A stretch of DNA of 64,000 nt from Thioclava electrotropha (GCF_002085925.2 NZ_CP053562.1:3547501-3611500), one strand, 5' to 3'. Positions 47,207 to 56,339 are shown, numbered from the stretch's first letter. The notes: a model not told the origin generated them from the letters alone. Made by a program: numbers and translations.

Positions 47207-47266
47207 GGGGGGGCTCTGCCCCCCCGCCCTGCGGGCTCCCCCGGGGATATTTGGGTCAAGAGGAAG
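47207..47266 (+). repeat. Intergenic repeat family I, copy e
   Basis: Hairpin 1 of seven G and seven C around five bases, hairpin 2 GCCC-TGC-GGGC, then CCCCCGGGGATATTT-(4)-CAAGAGGAAG. It starts at the base after the ispB stop. Its tail, read on the minus strand, supplies the last three Ser codons and the TGA of ispE. Confidence 0.88.
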
Positions 47267-48137
47267 AGGCGCGGCTTTGGGGCTGCGCCTTTTGCGTCTG
47301 ATCGCCGAGCATGCCAGACGCGCGCCACCAGTCGGGGCGACGTTGGGCCAGCATCGCCTCGGCGGCCTGCGCTCCGTCCAGCGTCTCGAACAGCGCGAAA
47401 CAGGTGGCGCCCGAGCCCGACATCCGCGCGAGGCGGCAGCCGGGCAGCGTCATAAGCCCGTCCAGAACCTCCCCGATCACCGGGGCGGAGGCGATGGCGG
47501 GGGCCTGCAGGTCGTTGCGCTGGGTCGCGAGCCAGTCGATGCAATCGGGCGCGCCGCTGAAGGTCGGAAGCGCTTCCGGCATCGGGGGATTGTCCTTCGA
47601 ATCGAGCCCTTTGAAGATCGCAGGCGTCGGCACTTCCACGCGCGGATTGACCAGAAGCGCGGGCAGCGGCGGCAGGGTCACGGGGTCCAGCGTCTCGCCG
47701 ATGCCGCGCACGCGCTGGGGCTGCGGCGTCAGGCACATCGGCACGTCTGCCCCAAGTTGCGCGGTCTCTGACGGGAGCAGCTGGTCCCAAAGCGCAGCCA
47801 GCCCGCGCAGCGCAGCCGCCGCGTCTGACGATCCACCGCCGATGCCCGAGGCGGGCGGCAGATATTTGTCGAGATGGATCTCGGCCCCCTGCCCCGCCGG
47901 GCGCGACAGGAGGGACGCGGCCTTCAGCACGAGGTTCGATGGGTCGGCGGGTACGCCTGCCGCCTCCGGCCCCGCGACGCTGAGCGACAGCGCGTCGCTC
48001 TCGCGCAGCACCAGCCGGTCGCCCATCGGCCCGAAGGCCACGAGGCTGTCGAGCAGGTGATAGCCATCGGCCCGCTGGCCGATGACATGCAGCGTCAGGT
48101 TGATCTTCGCCGGCGCGAAGGCGTCAATTATTCGCAT
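47256..48137 (-). CDS. ispE: 4-diphosphocytidyl-2-C-methyl-D-erythritol kinase
   Basis: 293 residues of the GHMP kinase fold. It phosphorylates CDP-methylerythritol in the non-mevalonate isoprenoid pathway. Seen: AFAPAKINLTLHV at the start, the ATP loop LPPASGIGGGSSDAAAAL near 92 and the C-terminal MSGSGATCFALF near 245. Its first 14 bases overlap the end of the TPR gene. Its end (RASSS, stop) lies within repeat copy e, so the natural C-terminus may have been replaced by the repeat. Confidence 0.95.
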   Translation of the reverse strand: MRIIDAFAPAKINLTLHVIGQRADGYHLLDSLVAFGPMGDRLVLRESDALSLSVAGPEAAGVPADPSNLVLKAASLLSRPAGQGAEIHLDKYLPPASGIGGGSSDAAAALRGLAALWDQLLPSETAQLGADVPMCLTPQPQRVRGIGETLDPVTLPPLPALLVNPRVEVPTPAIFKGLDSKDNPPMPEALPTFSGAPDCIDWLATQRNDLQAPAIASAPVIGEVLDGLMTLPGCRLARMSGSGATCFALFETLDGAQAAEAMLAQRRPDWWRASGMLGDQTQKAQPQSRASSS

Positions 48138-49998
48138 CGCTCGCGGGAGTTTCGGGGGCAGCCTGAGCGGTATCCTTGCTCGGGCCCTTATCCTCGAGCG
48201 GCGGCAGACCCTGCTCCTTGCGCAGCTGGTCCAAACCCACCTTGATCTTGCGGCGGATCGCGTCGGGATCGAGCTCCTCGGTGGTCTCCGCATCGTCGGT
48301 CGCGAAGGACAACGCGCGGCGCCACTGGAACTTCGCCTCGCGCTGGCGGCCCACGGCCCAGAGCACATCGCCGAGGTGGTCGTTGAGCAGCGGATCGCGC
48401 GGCTCGAGCTCCACGGCGCGCTCCATCTTCTCGGCCGCCTCCTGATAATGGCCAAGCTTGAACAGCGCCCAGCCGAGGCTGTCGATGATGAATCCCGCAT
48501 CCGGACGCTCGGCGGCGGCCTTGCGGATCATGTCGAGCGCCTCGTCGAGATTCTCGCCCTTGTCCACGTAGGAATAGCCCAGATAGTTCAGCACCGAAGG
48601 CTGATCGGGCGAGAGGCGCAGCGCCTCGCGGAAGCCTTTCTCGGCCTCGTCCCAATTGCCCGAGCGTTCCTGCGCAATGGCGCGCGAATACCAGACGAAC
48701 CAGTCCTTCGGCTCGGGCTGGCCAAGCAGGTCGATCGCCTTGTCATAGGCCTTTGCGGCCTCGGCAAAGCGGCTCTCGCGGCGCAGCGTATCGCCGAGCG
48801 CAGTCCAGACGCCCACGAGCTTGGGACGGCTGCGCGACAGGTTCTCGAGCACTTCGATCGCCGCATCGTTGCGGCCCGCGCGCACCATCGATTCCGCGCG
48901 TCCGATCTCGGCGGCGTGGTAGATCGGGCTGTCGGGCTTGATGTCGGCATAGGCTTCGATGGCCAGATCGTATTGGCCCTGCTGGTCGAGCATCGACGCG
49001 GTCAGCAGCGTCGCGTCATCCATGTCGGGCCGGATCATGTTCGCCAGCCGCGAATGCACCAACGTGAACGTGTCGGGCGCATCCCCGATCAGCGCCTGAG
49101 CGACCGAGTAATAGACCTCCGCCACGCCGTCGGACGCGTTGCGCACGACGTCGAAGGGCAGCGTGTCGCCCGCCTCCAGCTTGGTGCGAATGTCCTTCAG
49201 CTGCGGGTCGAGATCCTTGCCGAAGCGATCCTCGATCAGTTTCAGCGCCTCTTTGTTCTTCTCGAGCTGCGAGAGCACTTCGACATGGGCGAGCACACCG
49301 CGCCGGGTCGAGGTGATCTTCTCGCCATGCTCGCCGCTCAGGATCGCATCGGCACCTTCGTAATCACCGACCAGCGCCAGCGCGAGTGCCTTGTGGAAGC
49401 CCGCGAAGGCCGCAAGGCCCTGCTGCTTGCCGACCTCGTCGAAAGCGGCGGAGGCGTCGGACATCTTGCCGTCGCCCGCCAGCGCCCAGGCCTTGGTCAG
49501 ACCGCCCACGAGCGGCCCGGGATCGGCACCGCTGTCGAGAAGCGCGAGCGCCCCGGTCCAGTTCTTTTCATGCGCATCGGCCGCCAGCGCCGTGAGCGCC
49601 GCGATCTGGCTGCCGGTTCCAGCCTCCACCATCTGCTGCGCAAGCGGCGTGGCGCGGTCGAAATCGGCGATCGCGATCTCGGACACGAGCGTCGCTTCCG
49701 CGGTCGCGCCGCTGGTATCGCCGCTTGCCATCAGCTGACGGTAGTAATGCGCGGCCTCGGCGAAATCGAATTGCTGCGACGCGATGCGCGCGGCGAGATA
49801 AGCCCCCGCCTCTGCGGGGCTCGGGTCATTCGCGGTGTCGGCAGCATCGCCTTTGGCCTCGGCAGCATCGGCAGCCTGCGCCGCATCTTCGGCGCTGCCA
49901 GCCTTCGGCGCATCCTGAGCCAGCAGCGGCATCGGCGCGGTGGAGCCCATCAAGAGGGCGAAGAGCGCAAGGCGCAGCGGGGTCTTCAAACTCGACAC
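48124..49998 (-). CDS. Exported tetratricopeptide-repeat protein
   Basis: 624 residues. A signal peptide (residues 1-27, ending LLAQDA) and an acidic Ala-rich linker precede many TPR units between about 70 and 590. The best are near 390-560 (AEAAKAYDKAIDLLG, AEKGFREALRLSPDQPSVLNYLGY, EKMERAVELEPRDPLLNDHLGDVLWAVGR). TPR arrays hold protein complexes; partners unknown. GTG start with GAGGAC upstream. The end overlaps ispE. Confidence 0.87.
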   Translation of the reverse strand: MSSLKTPLRLALFALLMGSTAPMPLLAQDAPKAGSAEDAAQAADAAEAKGDAADTANDPSPAEAGAYLAARIASQQFDFAEAAHYYRQLMASGDTSGATAEATLVSEIAIADFDRATPLAQQMVEAGTGSQIAALTALAADAHEKNWTGALALLDSGADPGPLVGGLTKAWALAGDGKMSDASAAFDEVGKQQGLAAFAGFHKALALALVGDYEGADAILSGEHGEKITSTRRGVLAHVEVLSQLEKNKEALKLIEDRFGKDLDPQLKDIRTKLEAGDTLPFDVVRNASDGVAEVYYSVAQALIGDAPDTFTLVHSRLANMIRPDMDDATLLTASMLDQQGQYDLAIEAYADIKPDSPIYHAAEIGRAESMVRAGRNDAAIEVLENLSRSRPKLVGVWTALGDTLRRESRFAEAAKAYDKAIDLLGQPEPKDWFVWYSRAIAQERSGNWDEAEKGFREALRLSPDQPSVLNYLGYSYVDKGENLDEALDMIRKAAAERPDAGFIIDSLGWALFKLGHYQEAAEKMERAVELEPRDPLLNDHLGDVLWAVGRQREAKFQWRRALSFATDDAETTEELDPDAIRRKIKVGLDQLRKEQGLPPLEDKGPSKDTAQAAPETPASDANN

Positions 49999-50131
49999 GA
50001 AACGGTCCTCTCATTCGGGTTGAAATCGAGCGTAACGGCGCGCTGCGGGCATTACAATGAGCCGTACCACCGCACGCGGGAAGCCGCCTGCGCAGACACG
50101 GCGTTGTGATGGGCGCGGAAGAGGGCTGGAT

Positions 50132-50160
50132 AAGGAAAAGGGGCCCGCAGGCCCCTTTCG
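50132..50160 (-). terminator. Intrinsic terminator after ETF-QO
   Basis: Minus-strand AAAGGGGCC and GGCCCCTTTT pair around a short loop, then TCCTT. It lies directly after the ETF-QO stop. Confidence 0.8.
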
Positions 50161-50163
50161 CGA

Positions 50164-51810
50164 TCACATGTTCGGGTAGTTTGGCCCGTCGCCGCCCTGC
50201 GGGGTGGTCCAGTTGATGTTCTGGCTCGGGTCCTTGATGTCGCAGGTCTTGCAGTGGACGCAGTTCTGGAAGTTGATCTGGAACTTCGCGTCGTCGCCCT
50301 CGCCGACCACCTCGTAGACGCCGGCCGGGCAGTAGCGCTGCGCGGGCTCGTCATATTTCGGCAGGTTCACCGAGATCGGGACCGACGGATCCTTCAGCTG
50401 CAGGTGGCAGGGCTGGCTCTCTTCATGGTTGGTGAAGGAGAAGCTGACATTGGTCAGGCGGTCGAAGCTCAGCTTGCCATCGGGTTTGGGATAATCGATC
50501 GGCTTGAACTTGCTCGCCTCGCCGGTCGCTTTCGCATCCGATTTGCCATGCTTGAGCGTGCCGAACAGCGAGAAGCCGAAGAGGTCGTTGGTCCACATGT
50601 CGAGCCCGCCGAAGATCAGCGAGGGGATCATCCCCCATTTCGACCACATCGGCTTCACGTTGCGGACCTTCTTGAGGTCGTTCGCGATCGGACCCGAGCG
50701 CAGATCGGCTTCGTATTCAGTCAGCTCATCGCCCGAACGCCCGCCCTTGATGGCCTCCGCCGCAGCTTCCGCCGCCGCGATGCCCGACAGCATCGCGTTG
50801 TGGTTGCCCTTGATGCGCGGCACGTTCACGAGCCCCGCCGAACAGCCCAGCAGAACCGCGCCCGGCACGGTCAGTTTCGGGATCGACTGCCAGCCGCCTT
50901 CCGAAATCGCCCGCGCGCCGTAGGCCACGCGCTTGCCGCCTTCGAGCAGTTCCGCGACCATCGGGTGATGCTTGAAGCGCTGGAACTCCATGTAGGGGTA
51001 GAGGTGCGGATTCTCGTAGTTCAGGTGCACCACGAAGCCGACATAGACCTGATTGTTCTCAAGGTGGTAGATGAACGACCCGCCGCCCGCATTGCCGCCC
51101 AGCGGCCAGCCCATCGTGTGGGTCACGGTGCCTTCGCGGTGCTTCTCCGGGTCGATCTCCCAGATTTCCTTCATACCGAGGCCGAATTTCTGCGGGCAGT
51201 GACCGTCGGAGAGGTTGTGCTTCTCCATCATCACCTTGGCGAGCGAGCCGCGCACGCCTTCGGCGATCATCACGTATTTGCCGCGCAGCTCCATGCCCGG
51301 CTCGTAGCCCGGACCCTCGGTGCCATCGGGGTTCTTGCCGAATTCGCCCGCAACGACACCGGCGACGCGGTCACCGTCCCAAACGATTTCCGAGGCGGCC
51401 ATACCGGGGAAGATCTCGACGCCCAGACCTTCGGCCTGCTCGGCCATCCAGCGGCAGACATTGCCCATCGAGACGATGTATTTGCCGTGGTTCGACATCA
51501 AGGGCGGCATCGGCCAGTTCGGGATGCGCATCGCCCCGGCCTCGCCCAGCATGTAGAAATTGTCTTTCTTGACAGGCACGGTGATCGGCGCGCCCTTGTC
51601 CTTCCAGTCGGGGATCAGTTGATCCAGACCGCTGGTGTCGAGCACCGCGCCCGACAGGATATGCGCGCCCACTTCCGAGCCCTTCTCGAGCACGACGACC
51701 TCGAGCTCCGGGTCGATCTGCTTGAGACGGATCGCCGCCGAAAGCCCCGCAGGCCCCGCGCCCACGATCACCACATCATATTCCATCGACTCGCGCGTCA
51801 CTTCGGTCAT
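50164..51810 (-). CDS. Electron-transferring-flavoprotein:ubiquinone oxidoreductase
   Basis: 548 residues. It passes electrons from reduced ETF (acyl-CoA and amino acid oxidation) to ubiquinone. The FAD motif VGAGPAGLSAAIRL is near residue 16 and a ubiquinone-binding membrane surface is in the middle. The C-terminal domain holds the 4Fe-4S Cys set (CPAGVYEV, then NCVHCKTCDIKDPSQNI). Divergent from greA across 237 bp. Confidence 0.96.
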   Translation of the reverse strand: MTEVTRESMEYDVVIVGAGPAGLSAAIRLKQIDPELEVVVLEKGSEVGAHILSGAVLDTSGLDQLIPDWKDKGAPITVPVKKDNFYMLGEAGAMRIPNWPMPPLMSNHGKYIVSMGNVCRWMAEQAEGLGVEIFPGMAASEIVWDGDRVAGVVAGEFGKNPDGTEGPGYEPGMELRGKYVMIAEGVRGSLAKVMMEKHNLSDGHCPQKFGLGMKEIWEIDPEKHREGTVTHTMGWPLGGNAGGGSFIYHLENNQVYVGFVVHLNYENPHLYPYMEFQRFKHHPMVAELLEGGKRVAYGARAISEGGWQSIPKLTVPGAVLLGCSAGLVNVPRIKGNHNAMLSGIAAAEAAAEAIKGGRSGDELTEYEADLRSGPIANDLKKVRNVKPMWSKWGMIPSLIFGGLDMWTNDLFGFSLFGTLKHGKSDAKATGEASKFKPIDYPKPDGKLSFDRLTNVSFSFTNHEESQPCHLQLKDPSVPISVNLPKYDEPAQRYCPAGVYEVVGEGDDAKFQINFQNCVHCKTCDIKDPSQNINWTTPQGGDGPNYPNM

Positions 51811-51977
51811 GTCTGTCGAACCCCTTGCTGGTCGTCCTAGCTGGCGTCCTGCCTAGCCTACCTCGCGTAACGAGGCAATTGTTACGCTGCGATGCCGCGC
51901 AACAATCTTGCGCCAAATTACGATCCCTTCCCAGACTGAGGAGATCGGCAATTCGCCGCGAAAATCGCGCTGTCCAC

Positions 51978-52007
51978 TTGACTTCCGGGGGTGAGAGCAG
52001 ATTTAGA
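51978..52007 (+). promoter_or_regulatory. Sigma-70-type promoter of greA
   Basis: -35 TTGACT (51978-51983), an 18-base spacer and -10 TTTAGA (52002-52007), 40 bp before the greA ATG. Confidence 0.55.
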
Positions 52008-52047
52008 TGCCCTGAATTGGGGACAGTTCCGAATTCGGGAGCCTTCC

Positions 52048-52518
52048 ATGGACAAACAACCGATGACGCGCGCGGGTTTCGACGCGCTCAATACAGAATT
52101 GAAAAAGCTCAAGTCCGAAGAGCGGCCCGCGATCATTGCTGCGATCGCGGAAGCGCGGGAATTGGGCGACCTCTCGGAGAATGCCGAATACCATTCGGCA
52201 CGCGAGAAGCAGGGCTTTATCGAAGGCCGGATCAAGGAGCTCGAAGGGCTTCTGGGCCGGGCCGAGGTGATTGACCCGTCGAAGATGACGGGCGCCGTGA
52301 AATTCGGCGCGACCGTCACCATCGTCGACGAGGACACCGACGAAGAGAAGACCTACCAGATCGTCGGCGAGCCCGAGGCCGATCTGGAGAAGGGCAAGCT
52401 CAACATGAAATCGCCGTTGGCGCGCGCGCTGATCGGCAAGGACGAGGGCGACTCGGTCGAGGTTCGCACCCCGGGCGGCGACAAGGCGTACGAAATCCTC
52501 AAGATCGTTTTCGCCTGA
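52048..52518 (+). CDS. greA: Transcription elongation factor GreA
   Basis: 156 residues. It rescues backtracked RNA polymerase by stimulating transcript cleavage. N-terminal coiled coil with the acidic tip [24 protein letters not shown] near 40-65, then the C-terminal FKBP-like domain ([15 protein letters not shown]). GGGAG precedes the ATG at 52048. Confidence 0.96.
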   Translation: MDKQPMTRAGFDALNTELKKLKSEERPAIIAAIAEARELGDLSENAEYHSAREKQGFIEGRIKELEGLLGRAEVIDPSKMTGAVKFGATVTIVDEDTDEEKTYQIVGEPEADLEKGKLNMKSPLARALIGKDEGDSVEVRTPGGDKAYEILKIVFA

Positions 52519-52582
52519 CGCGGTCGTCCCCTGCGCGGTTGCCCCTGAGCATTTGACCGCGCGCCACTGACGGAGAGCCTGA

Positions 52583-53629
52583 ATGGAAGGACCCGCAGAG
52601 CAGGACAAGGACCGGTTCGCCATGCCCGGCGGACCGCAATCGCCTGCCGGTCGTCCACGCCTCAAGACGCGATATCCCGGCGCGCCGGAATGGATCGCGC
52701 TGGGGCTGAGCCTCCTGTGGGTCTTCATGGTCGTGGCCTTCTGGTTCTTCGCCCCGGGGATCGCGCGCGCCGCATCGCTGTTCGCCACCGTCAGCCTCGT
52801 CGTCGGGATGGCAGTGCCGATCGTGATGATCTGGGTCGCCGCCGTAACGGCCCGCGCAACTCGCGAGATGCGCGCCGAGACCGCCGCTCTCAAGCAATCC
52901 ATCGAGGCGATGCGCACGGCCTGGCTCAATCAGCAGGCGCTGCGCACCGATCAGAATGTCGAGAAGAAGCTCGACGAGATCGCCGCCGTCGCCCGGCAGG
53001 CCGAGACCACCATCGCGACCTTTGCGTCGCGCCGCGATGTGCAGGCGAGCCAACCCTCGGCCGATCGTAAGGCGGCGCTGGTGGCCCCGCCCCCGCCACG
53101 GCCCGATGACAGCGAACCGATGCTGGCGCTCGGCACCCCTGCCGAGGAATTGCGCGCGCCGCTCTCGGTCGCCGATTTCGTCCGCGCGCTGAACTTCCCG
53201 GATTCGCCCGACGATACCGAAGGCTTCCGCGCGCTGCGCCGTGCGCTCGAAGACCGTTCGACGGCGAAGCTGCTGCGCTCGGCGCAGGATGTGCTGAACC
53301 TGCTCGCGCAGGACGGCATCTATATGGACGACCTCAAGCCCGACCGCGCCCGGCCCGAGCTGTGGCGTCGCTTCGCACAAGGCGAGCGTGGGCGCGAGAT
53401 CACCAGCCTCGGCGGCATCCGCGACCGCTCGTCTCTGGCGCTCAGCGCGGGCCGGATGCGCGGCGACACGATCTTCCGCGACGTGGCGCATCATTTCCTG
53501 CGCCAGTTCGACCGCACCTTCGCAGAATTCGAGAAGAATGCGTCGGATCAGGACATCGCCGAGATGGCCGAGACCCGCACCGCGCGCGCCTTCATGCTGC
53601 TGGGGCGCGTCACCGGCAGTTTTGACTAA
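52583..53629 (+). CDS. Conserved two-helix membrane protein
   Basis: 348 residues. Hydrophobic helices at about 36-58 and 64-88 are followed by a coiled-coil stretch (RATREMRAETAALKQSIEAMR), a Pro-rich linker near 165 and a C-terminal helical domain (VADFVRALNFPDSPDDTEGFRALRRAL). I recognise no named family. It follows greA in the same direction after 64 bp. Repeat copy f starts at the base after its stop. Confidence 0.75.
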   Translation: MEGPAEQDKDRFAMPGGPQSPAGRPRLKTRYPGAPEWIALGLSLLWVFMVVAFWFFAPGIARAASLFATVSLVVGMAVPIVMIWVAAVTARATREMRAETAALKQSIEAMRTAWLNQQALRTDQNVEKKLDEIAAVARQAETTIATFASRRDVQASQPSADRKAALVAPPPPRPDDSEPMLALGTPAEELRAPLSVADFVRALNFPDSPDDTEGFRALRRALEDRSTAKLLRSAQDVLNLLAQDGIYMDDLKPDRARPELWRRFAQGERGREITSLGGIRDRSSLALSAGRMRGDTIFRDVAHHFLRQFDRTFAEFEKNASDQDIAEMAETRTARAFMLLGRVTGSFD

Positions 53630-53687
53630 GAGGGCCAGCCCCCTCGGGCTTCGCCCTCACCCCCGGGATATTTTTGCCAATACGAAT
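53630..53687 (+). repeat. Intergenic repeat family I, copy f
   Basis: Hairpin 1 GAGGG-N6-CCCTC, hairpin 2 GGGC-TTC-GCCC, then CCCCGGGATATTTTT-GCCAATACGAATGGG, a diverged tail. It fills the convergent spacer to the GNAT gene and starts at the base after the preceding stop. Confidence 0.78.
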
Positions 53688-53709
53688 GGGCGCGGCGGAG
53701 GCAGAGCCT

Positions 53710-54297
53710 TCACAGCGCGCGGCGCATCAGTTGCACCGAACGGAAATCGAAGACGAGCCGCGTCAGCCGTGACGTGCGCCGCCCCGTGACCTCGAAGCCC
53801 AGCCGCTGATACAGGGCGCGTGCGCGCAGGTTCTCGTCGATCACGTCGAGGCAGAGCGCTTGATAGCCGCGCCTGCGCGCCTCATGGGACAGCGCCTCGA
53901 TCAGCGCGCGCCCGATGCCCGCCCCGCGCAGCTCGGGCCGCACCGCGATCCCGTCGACCATCATCCCGCCCGCGGGCAGATCATGCGCCAGAAGATGCAG
54001 GCAGGCGCCACGCCAGAGCCCGCCGCTGCGCCCGTAATGGCTGCGCAGATCGGACCAGCTTCCGCCGACGAAGGAGCCGCGATGGGTGCGAAACCCGACC
54101 ACCCCGACGAGCGTGCCGTTGCCGTCGAGCGCCGAGAGCGCGTGGCTGGGGTCGATCACGTCGGCGATGAAGCCCAGGGCGCGCGGCTCTGGCCCCATCA
54201 CCCGCCCGAGCTTGCCGCCGAAGGCCTGCCAGTAGAGCCCCGCCGCAGCCGTGCGATGCTCGCGTGCGAGCCCGTGCCGGATCGACACCTGAGTCAC
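53710..54297 (-). CDS. GNAT-family N-acetyltransferase
   Basis: 195 residues. The acetyl-CoA loop VRPELRGAGIGRALIEAL is near residue 122 and LYQRLGFEVTGRR near 168, both diagnostic. The acceptor substrate is unknown. GTG start shares GTGA with the mobA stop, so the two are translated together. Confidence 0.87.
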   Translation of the reverse strand: MTQVSIRHGLAREHRTAAAGLYWQAFGGKLGRVMGPEPRALGFIADVIDPSHALSALDGNGTLVGVVGFRTHRGSFVGGSWSDLRSHYGRSGGLWRGACLHLLAHDLPAGGMMVDGIAVRPELRGAGIGRALIEALSHEARRRGYQALCLDVIDENLRARALYQRLGFEVTGRRTSRLTRLVFDFRSVQLMRRAL

Positions 54298-54896
54298 CGT
54301 GTCGCCTCCGCCAGATGCGCGGCCGCCGCTGCGAGATCTTCCGGCGTGTTGAGATTGGTGAACGGGTCGGGGCTGCCCTCGAATTCCACCGGCGCCGCGT
54401 CCGGGAAAGCCGCGCGCAAGCGCCGCTCGCCCGAGGCGAACAGCTCTGCGATGCGCGCGCGGTCGTCGACCGGGCATAGCGCCACGCTCGGATGGTCACG
54501 GCCACCCGAAGCAGCATAGGCCGCAGCGCCAGCGCCGCTTAGCCGCGCGACCAGATCATGGGGCAGGAAGGGCGTATCGACAGGCACGCATAGCAGCCGC
54601 TCCGCGCCCTGCTCCGCCGCCCAGTCGAGCGCGCTCAGGAGCCCCGCCAGAGGCCCCTCGCCGCGCCGCTGGGGCGGATCGGGCAGCACAGGGATCGGGG
54701 CGAATCGCAGCGCGGCGCCATTGGCCGAGATCGCGAGCCTGGCCACCTGCGGGCCGATCCGCGCCGCGACATGGGCAAACAGCGGACGTCCGGCGAGCAT
54801 CACCGTCGCCTTGTCGACGCCGCCCATGCGCCGCCCCTGCCCGCCCGCAAGGATCACCGCGACCACACGCAGCCCGACATCTTCGCCAGCGGTCAA
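54294..54896 (-). CDS. mobA: Molybdenum cofactor guanylyltransferase
   Basis: About 200 residues. It attaches GMP to molybdopterin to form the bis-MGD cofactor. The nucleotide motif VILAGGQGRRMGGVDKA is near the N-terminus, with VPVDTPFLP near 105 and TNLNTPEDLA at the end. The start is uncertain: TTG at 54896 has GGAGG eight bases before it; ATG at 54941 has its purine run directly against it; GTG at 54866 is also possible. Confidence 0.88.
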   Translation of the reverse strand: MTAGEDVGLRVVAVILAGGQGRRMGGVDKATVMLAGRPLFAHVAARIGPQVARLAISANGAALRFAPIPVLPDPPQRRGEGPLAGLLSALDWAAEQGAERLLCVPVDTPFLPHDLVARLSGAGAAAYAASGGRDHPSVALCPVDDRARIAELFASGERRLRAAFPDAAPVEFEGSPDPFTNLNTPEDLAAAAAHLAEATR

Positions 54897-54984
54897 GATG
54901 ATTGCCTCCAATACAATCGCGCGCTTTGCCTTTGCCCGCATCCTTCCCTATCTGTCCCGCAACTGAGAACGGGAGACAAGCATC

Positions 54985-55731
54985 ATGTCGGACATGACCG
55001 CGAACGGGACGACCCCGAAAGGCGCGATCCGAGCCGCCTATTGGCGCGGATTTCGGCATGGCCTGCCGTTCCTTCTGGTAATCATGCCCTTCGGGCTGTT
55101 GTTCGGGGTGGCGGCGACCAGTGCGGGGCTCGATCTGGCGCAGGTCATGGGCTTCTCGGTGATGGTCATCGCGGGCGCTGCGCAATTCACAGCGCTGCAG
55201 CTGATGGGCGATCACGCGCCGGTCCTGCTGATCCTCGCGGCCTCGCTTGCTGTCAACCTGCGCATGGCCATGTATTCGGCGGCGCTGACGCCGCATTTCG
55301 GCAAGGCGAAGACATGGCAGAAGGCGCTGGTGGCCTATTTCATGGTCGATCAGTCCTATGCGATGGCGGCGAACGAATACGAGGCCGAGCCGGAAATGAG
55401 CCGCGCCGAGAAGCTGGCCTATTACGCGGGCGTCTGCACGCCGATCTGCCCGAACTGGTATGTGGCGACGCTGCTCGGCGCGCTGGTGGGCGCGAAAATC
55501 CCGCCGGAATTCGCGCTCGATTTCGCGGTACCGATCACCTTCCTCGCGATGATCGGGCCGGCGCTGCGCACGCTCGCCCATGTCGCGGCGGCGGCGGTCT
55601 CGGTCGTCGGCGCGCTGGCGCTGAGCTTCCTGCCCTCGGGTGTGGGGCTGATGATCGCCGCGGTCGCCGCGATGGTGACGGGCGCGCAGGTCGAGCTTTG
55701 GGTCGCGCGTAGAAAGGCGGTGCGGGAATGA
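54985..55731 (+). CDS. azlC: AzlC-family branched-chain amino acid exporter, large subunit
   Basis: 248 residues with about six hydrophobic helices. The N-terminal GFRHGLPFLLVIMPFGLLFGVAA and GAAQFTALQL segments match AzlC. With AzlD it forms an exporter of branched-chain amino acids and analogues such as azaleucine. Its last bases overlap the azlD start (ATGA). Confidence 0.92.
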   Translation: MSDMTANGTTPKGAIRAAYWRGFRHGLPFLLVIMPFGLLFGVAATSAGLDLAQVMGFSVMVIAGAAQFTALQLMGDHAPVLLILAASLAVNLRMAMYSAALTPHFGKAKTWQKALVAYFMVDQSYAMAANEYEAEPEMSRAEKLAYYAGVCTPICPNWYVATLLGALVGAKIPPEFALDFAVPITFLAMIGPALRTLAHVAAAAVSVVGALALSFLPSGVGLMIAAVAAMVTGAQVELWVARRKAVRE

Positions 55732-56060
55732 ACGGCTATTCGGACGCCCTGATCTGGGGAATCATCATTGCGCTGGGGATCGGCACGTTCTTCCTGCGCT
55801 TCTCTTTCATGGGCTTTCTCGGCGACCGGCAATTGCCGGAATGGGCCTTGCGCTACCTGCGCTATACGCCGGTCGCGGTTCTGCCGGGGCTGGTGGCGCC
55901 GCTGGTGCTGTGGCCTGCGGCCACGGGCGGTGAGACCGACCCTGCACGGATGATCGCAGCCTTCGCAACGCTGGGGGTGGGGATCGCGACGCGCAACACG
56001 CTGTGGGCGATTCTCAGCGGGCTCGCCGCGCTTTACCTGTCGCTGTGGCTGGTGGGGTGA
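55728..56060 (+). CDS. azlD: AzlD-family branched-chain amino acid exporter, small subunit
   Basis: 110 residues with four hydrophobic helices. IALGIGTFFLRFSFMGFLGDRQLPEW and RYTPVAVLPGLVAPLVLW are typical of AzlD. Translationally coupled to azlC. Confidence 0.92.
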   Translation: MNGYSDALIWGIIIALGIGTFFLRFSFMGFLGDRQLPEWALRYLRYTPVAVLPGLVAPLVLWPAATGGETDPARMIAAFATLGVGIATRNTLWAILSGLAALYLSLWLVG

Positions 56061-56168
56061 GCCGCGTCTCGGAGGGCTTCCAGTGGAGCCACCGAAGCGG
56101 CGAACGCGGATTGCGCAAGCAATGCGCCGGGGAAACCCGCTAACTCCGTCTTGAGCCTCCAGAGGGCG

Positions 56169-56330
56169 GCGCCCGACCTCGGGTGGGCGCTTTGCAGCGC
56201 TCGGTGGCTGGGTGCTTTATCTCGCAAGCCCGAAAGACGCACGTGCCTGCACTGACACCGCCAATGCGCCCTCCCCGGAGGGAGGTCGGGTGCGGCCCGG
56301 GCCGCTTCGCGGCTGATCCGGGCAGCGAGT
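56169..56330 (+). repeat. Dispersed repeat family II, copy 2
   Basis: About 162 bp filling the azlD-rpmG spacer (56061-56397). It aligns with 10703-10860 along its length; the best block is CGCCAATGCGCCCTCCC. It lies just beyond the rpmG terminator, the same position and orientation as copy 1 after pheT. The 100 bases between azlD and this copy show nothing I recognise. Confidence 0.75.
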
Positions 56331-56339
56331 TTCCAATAC

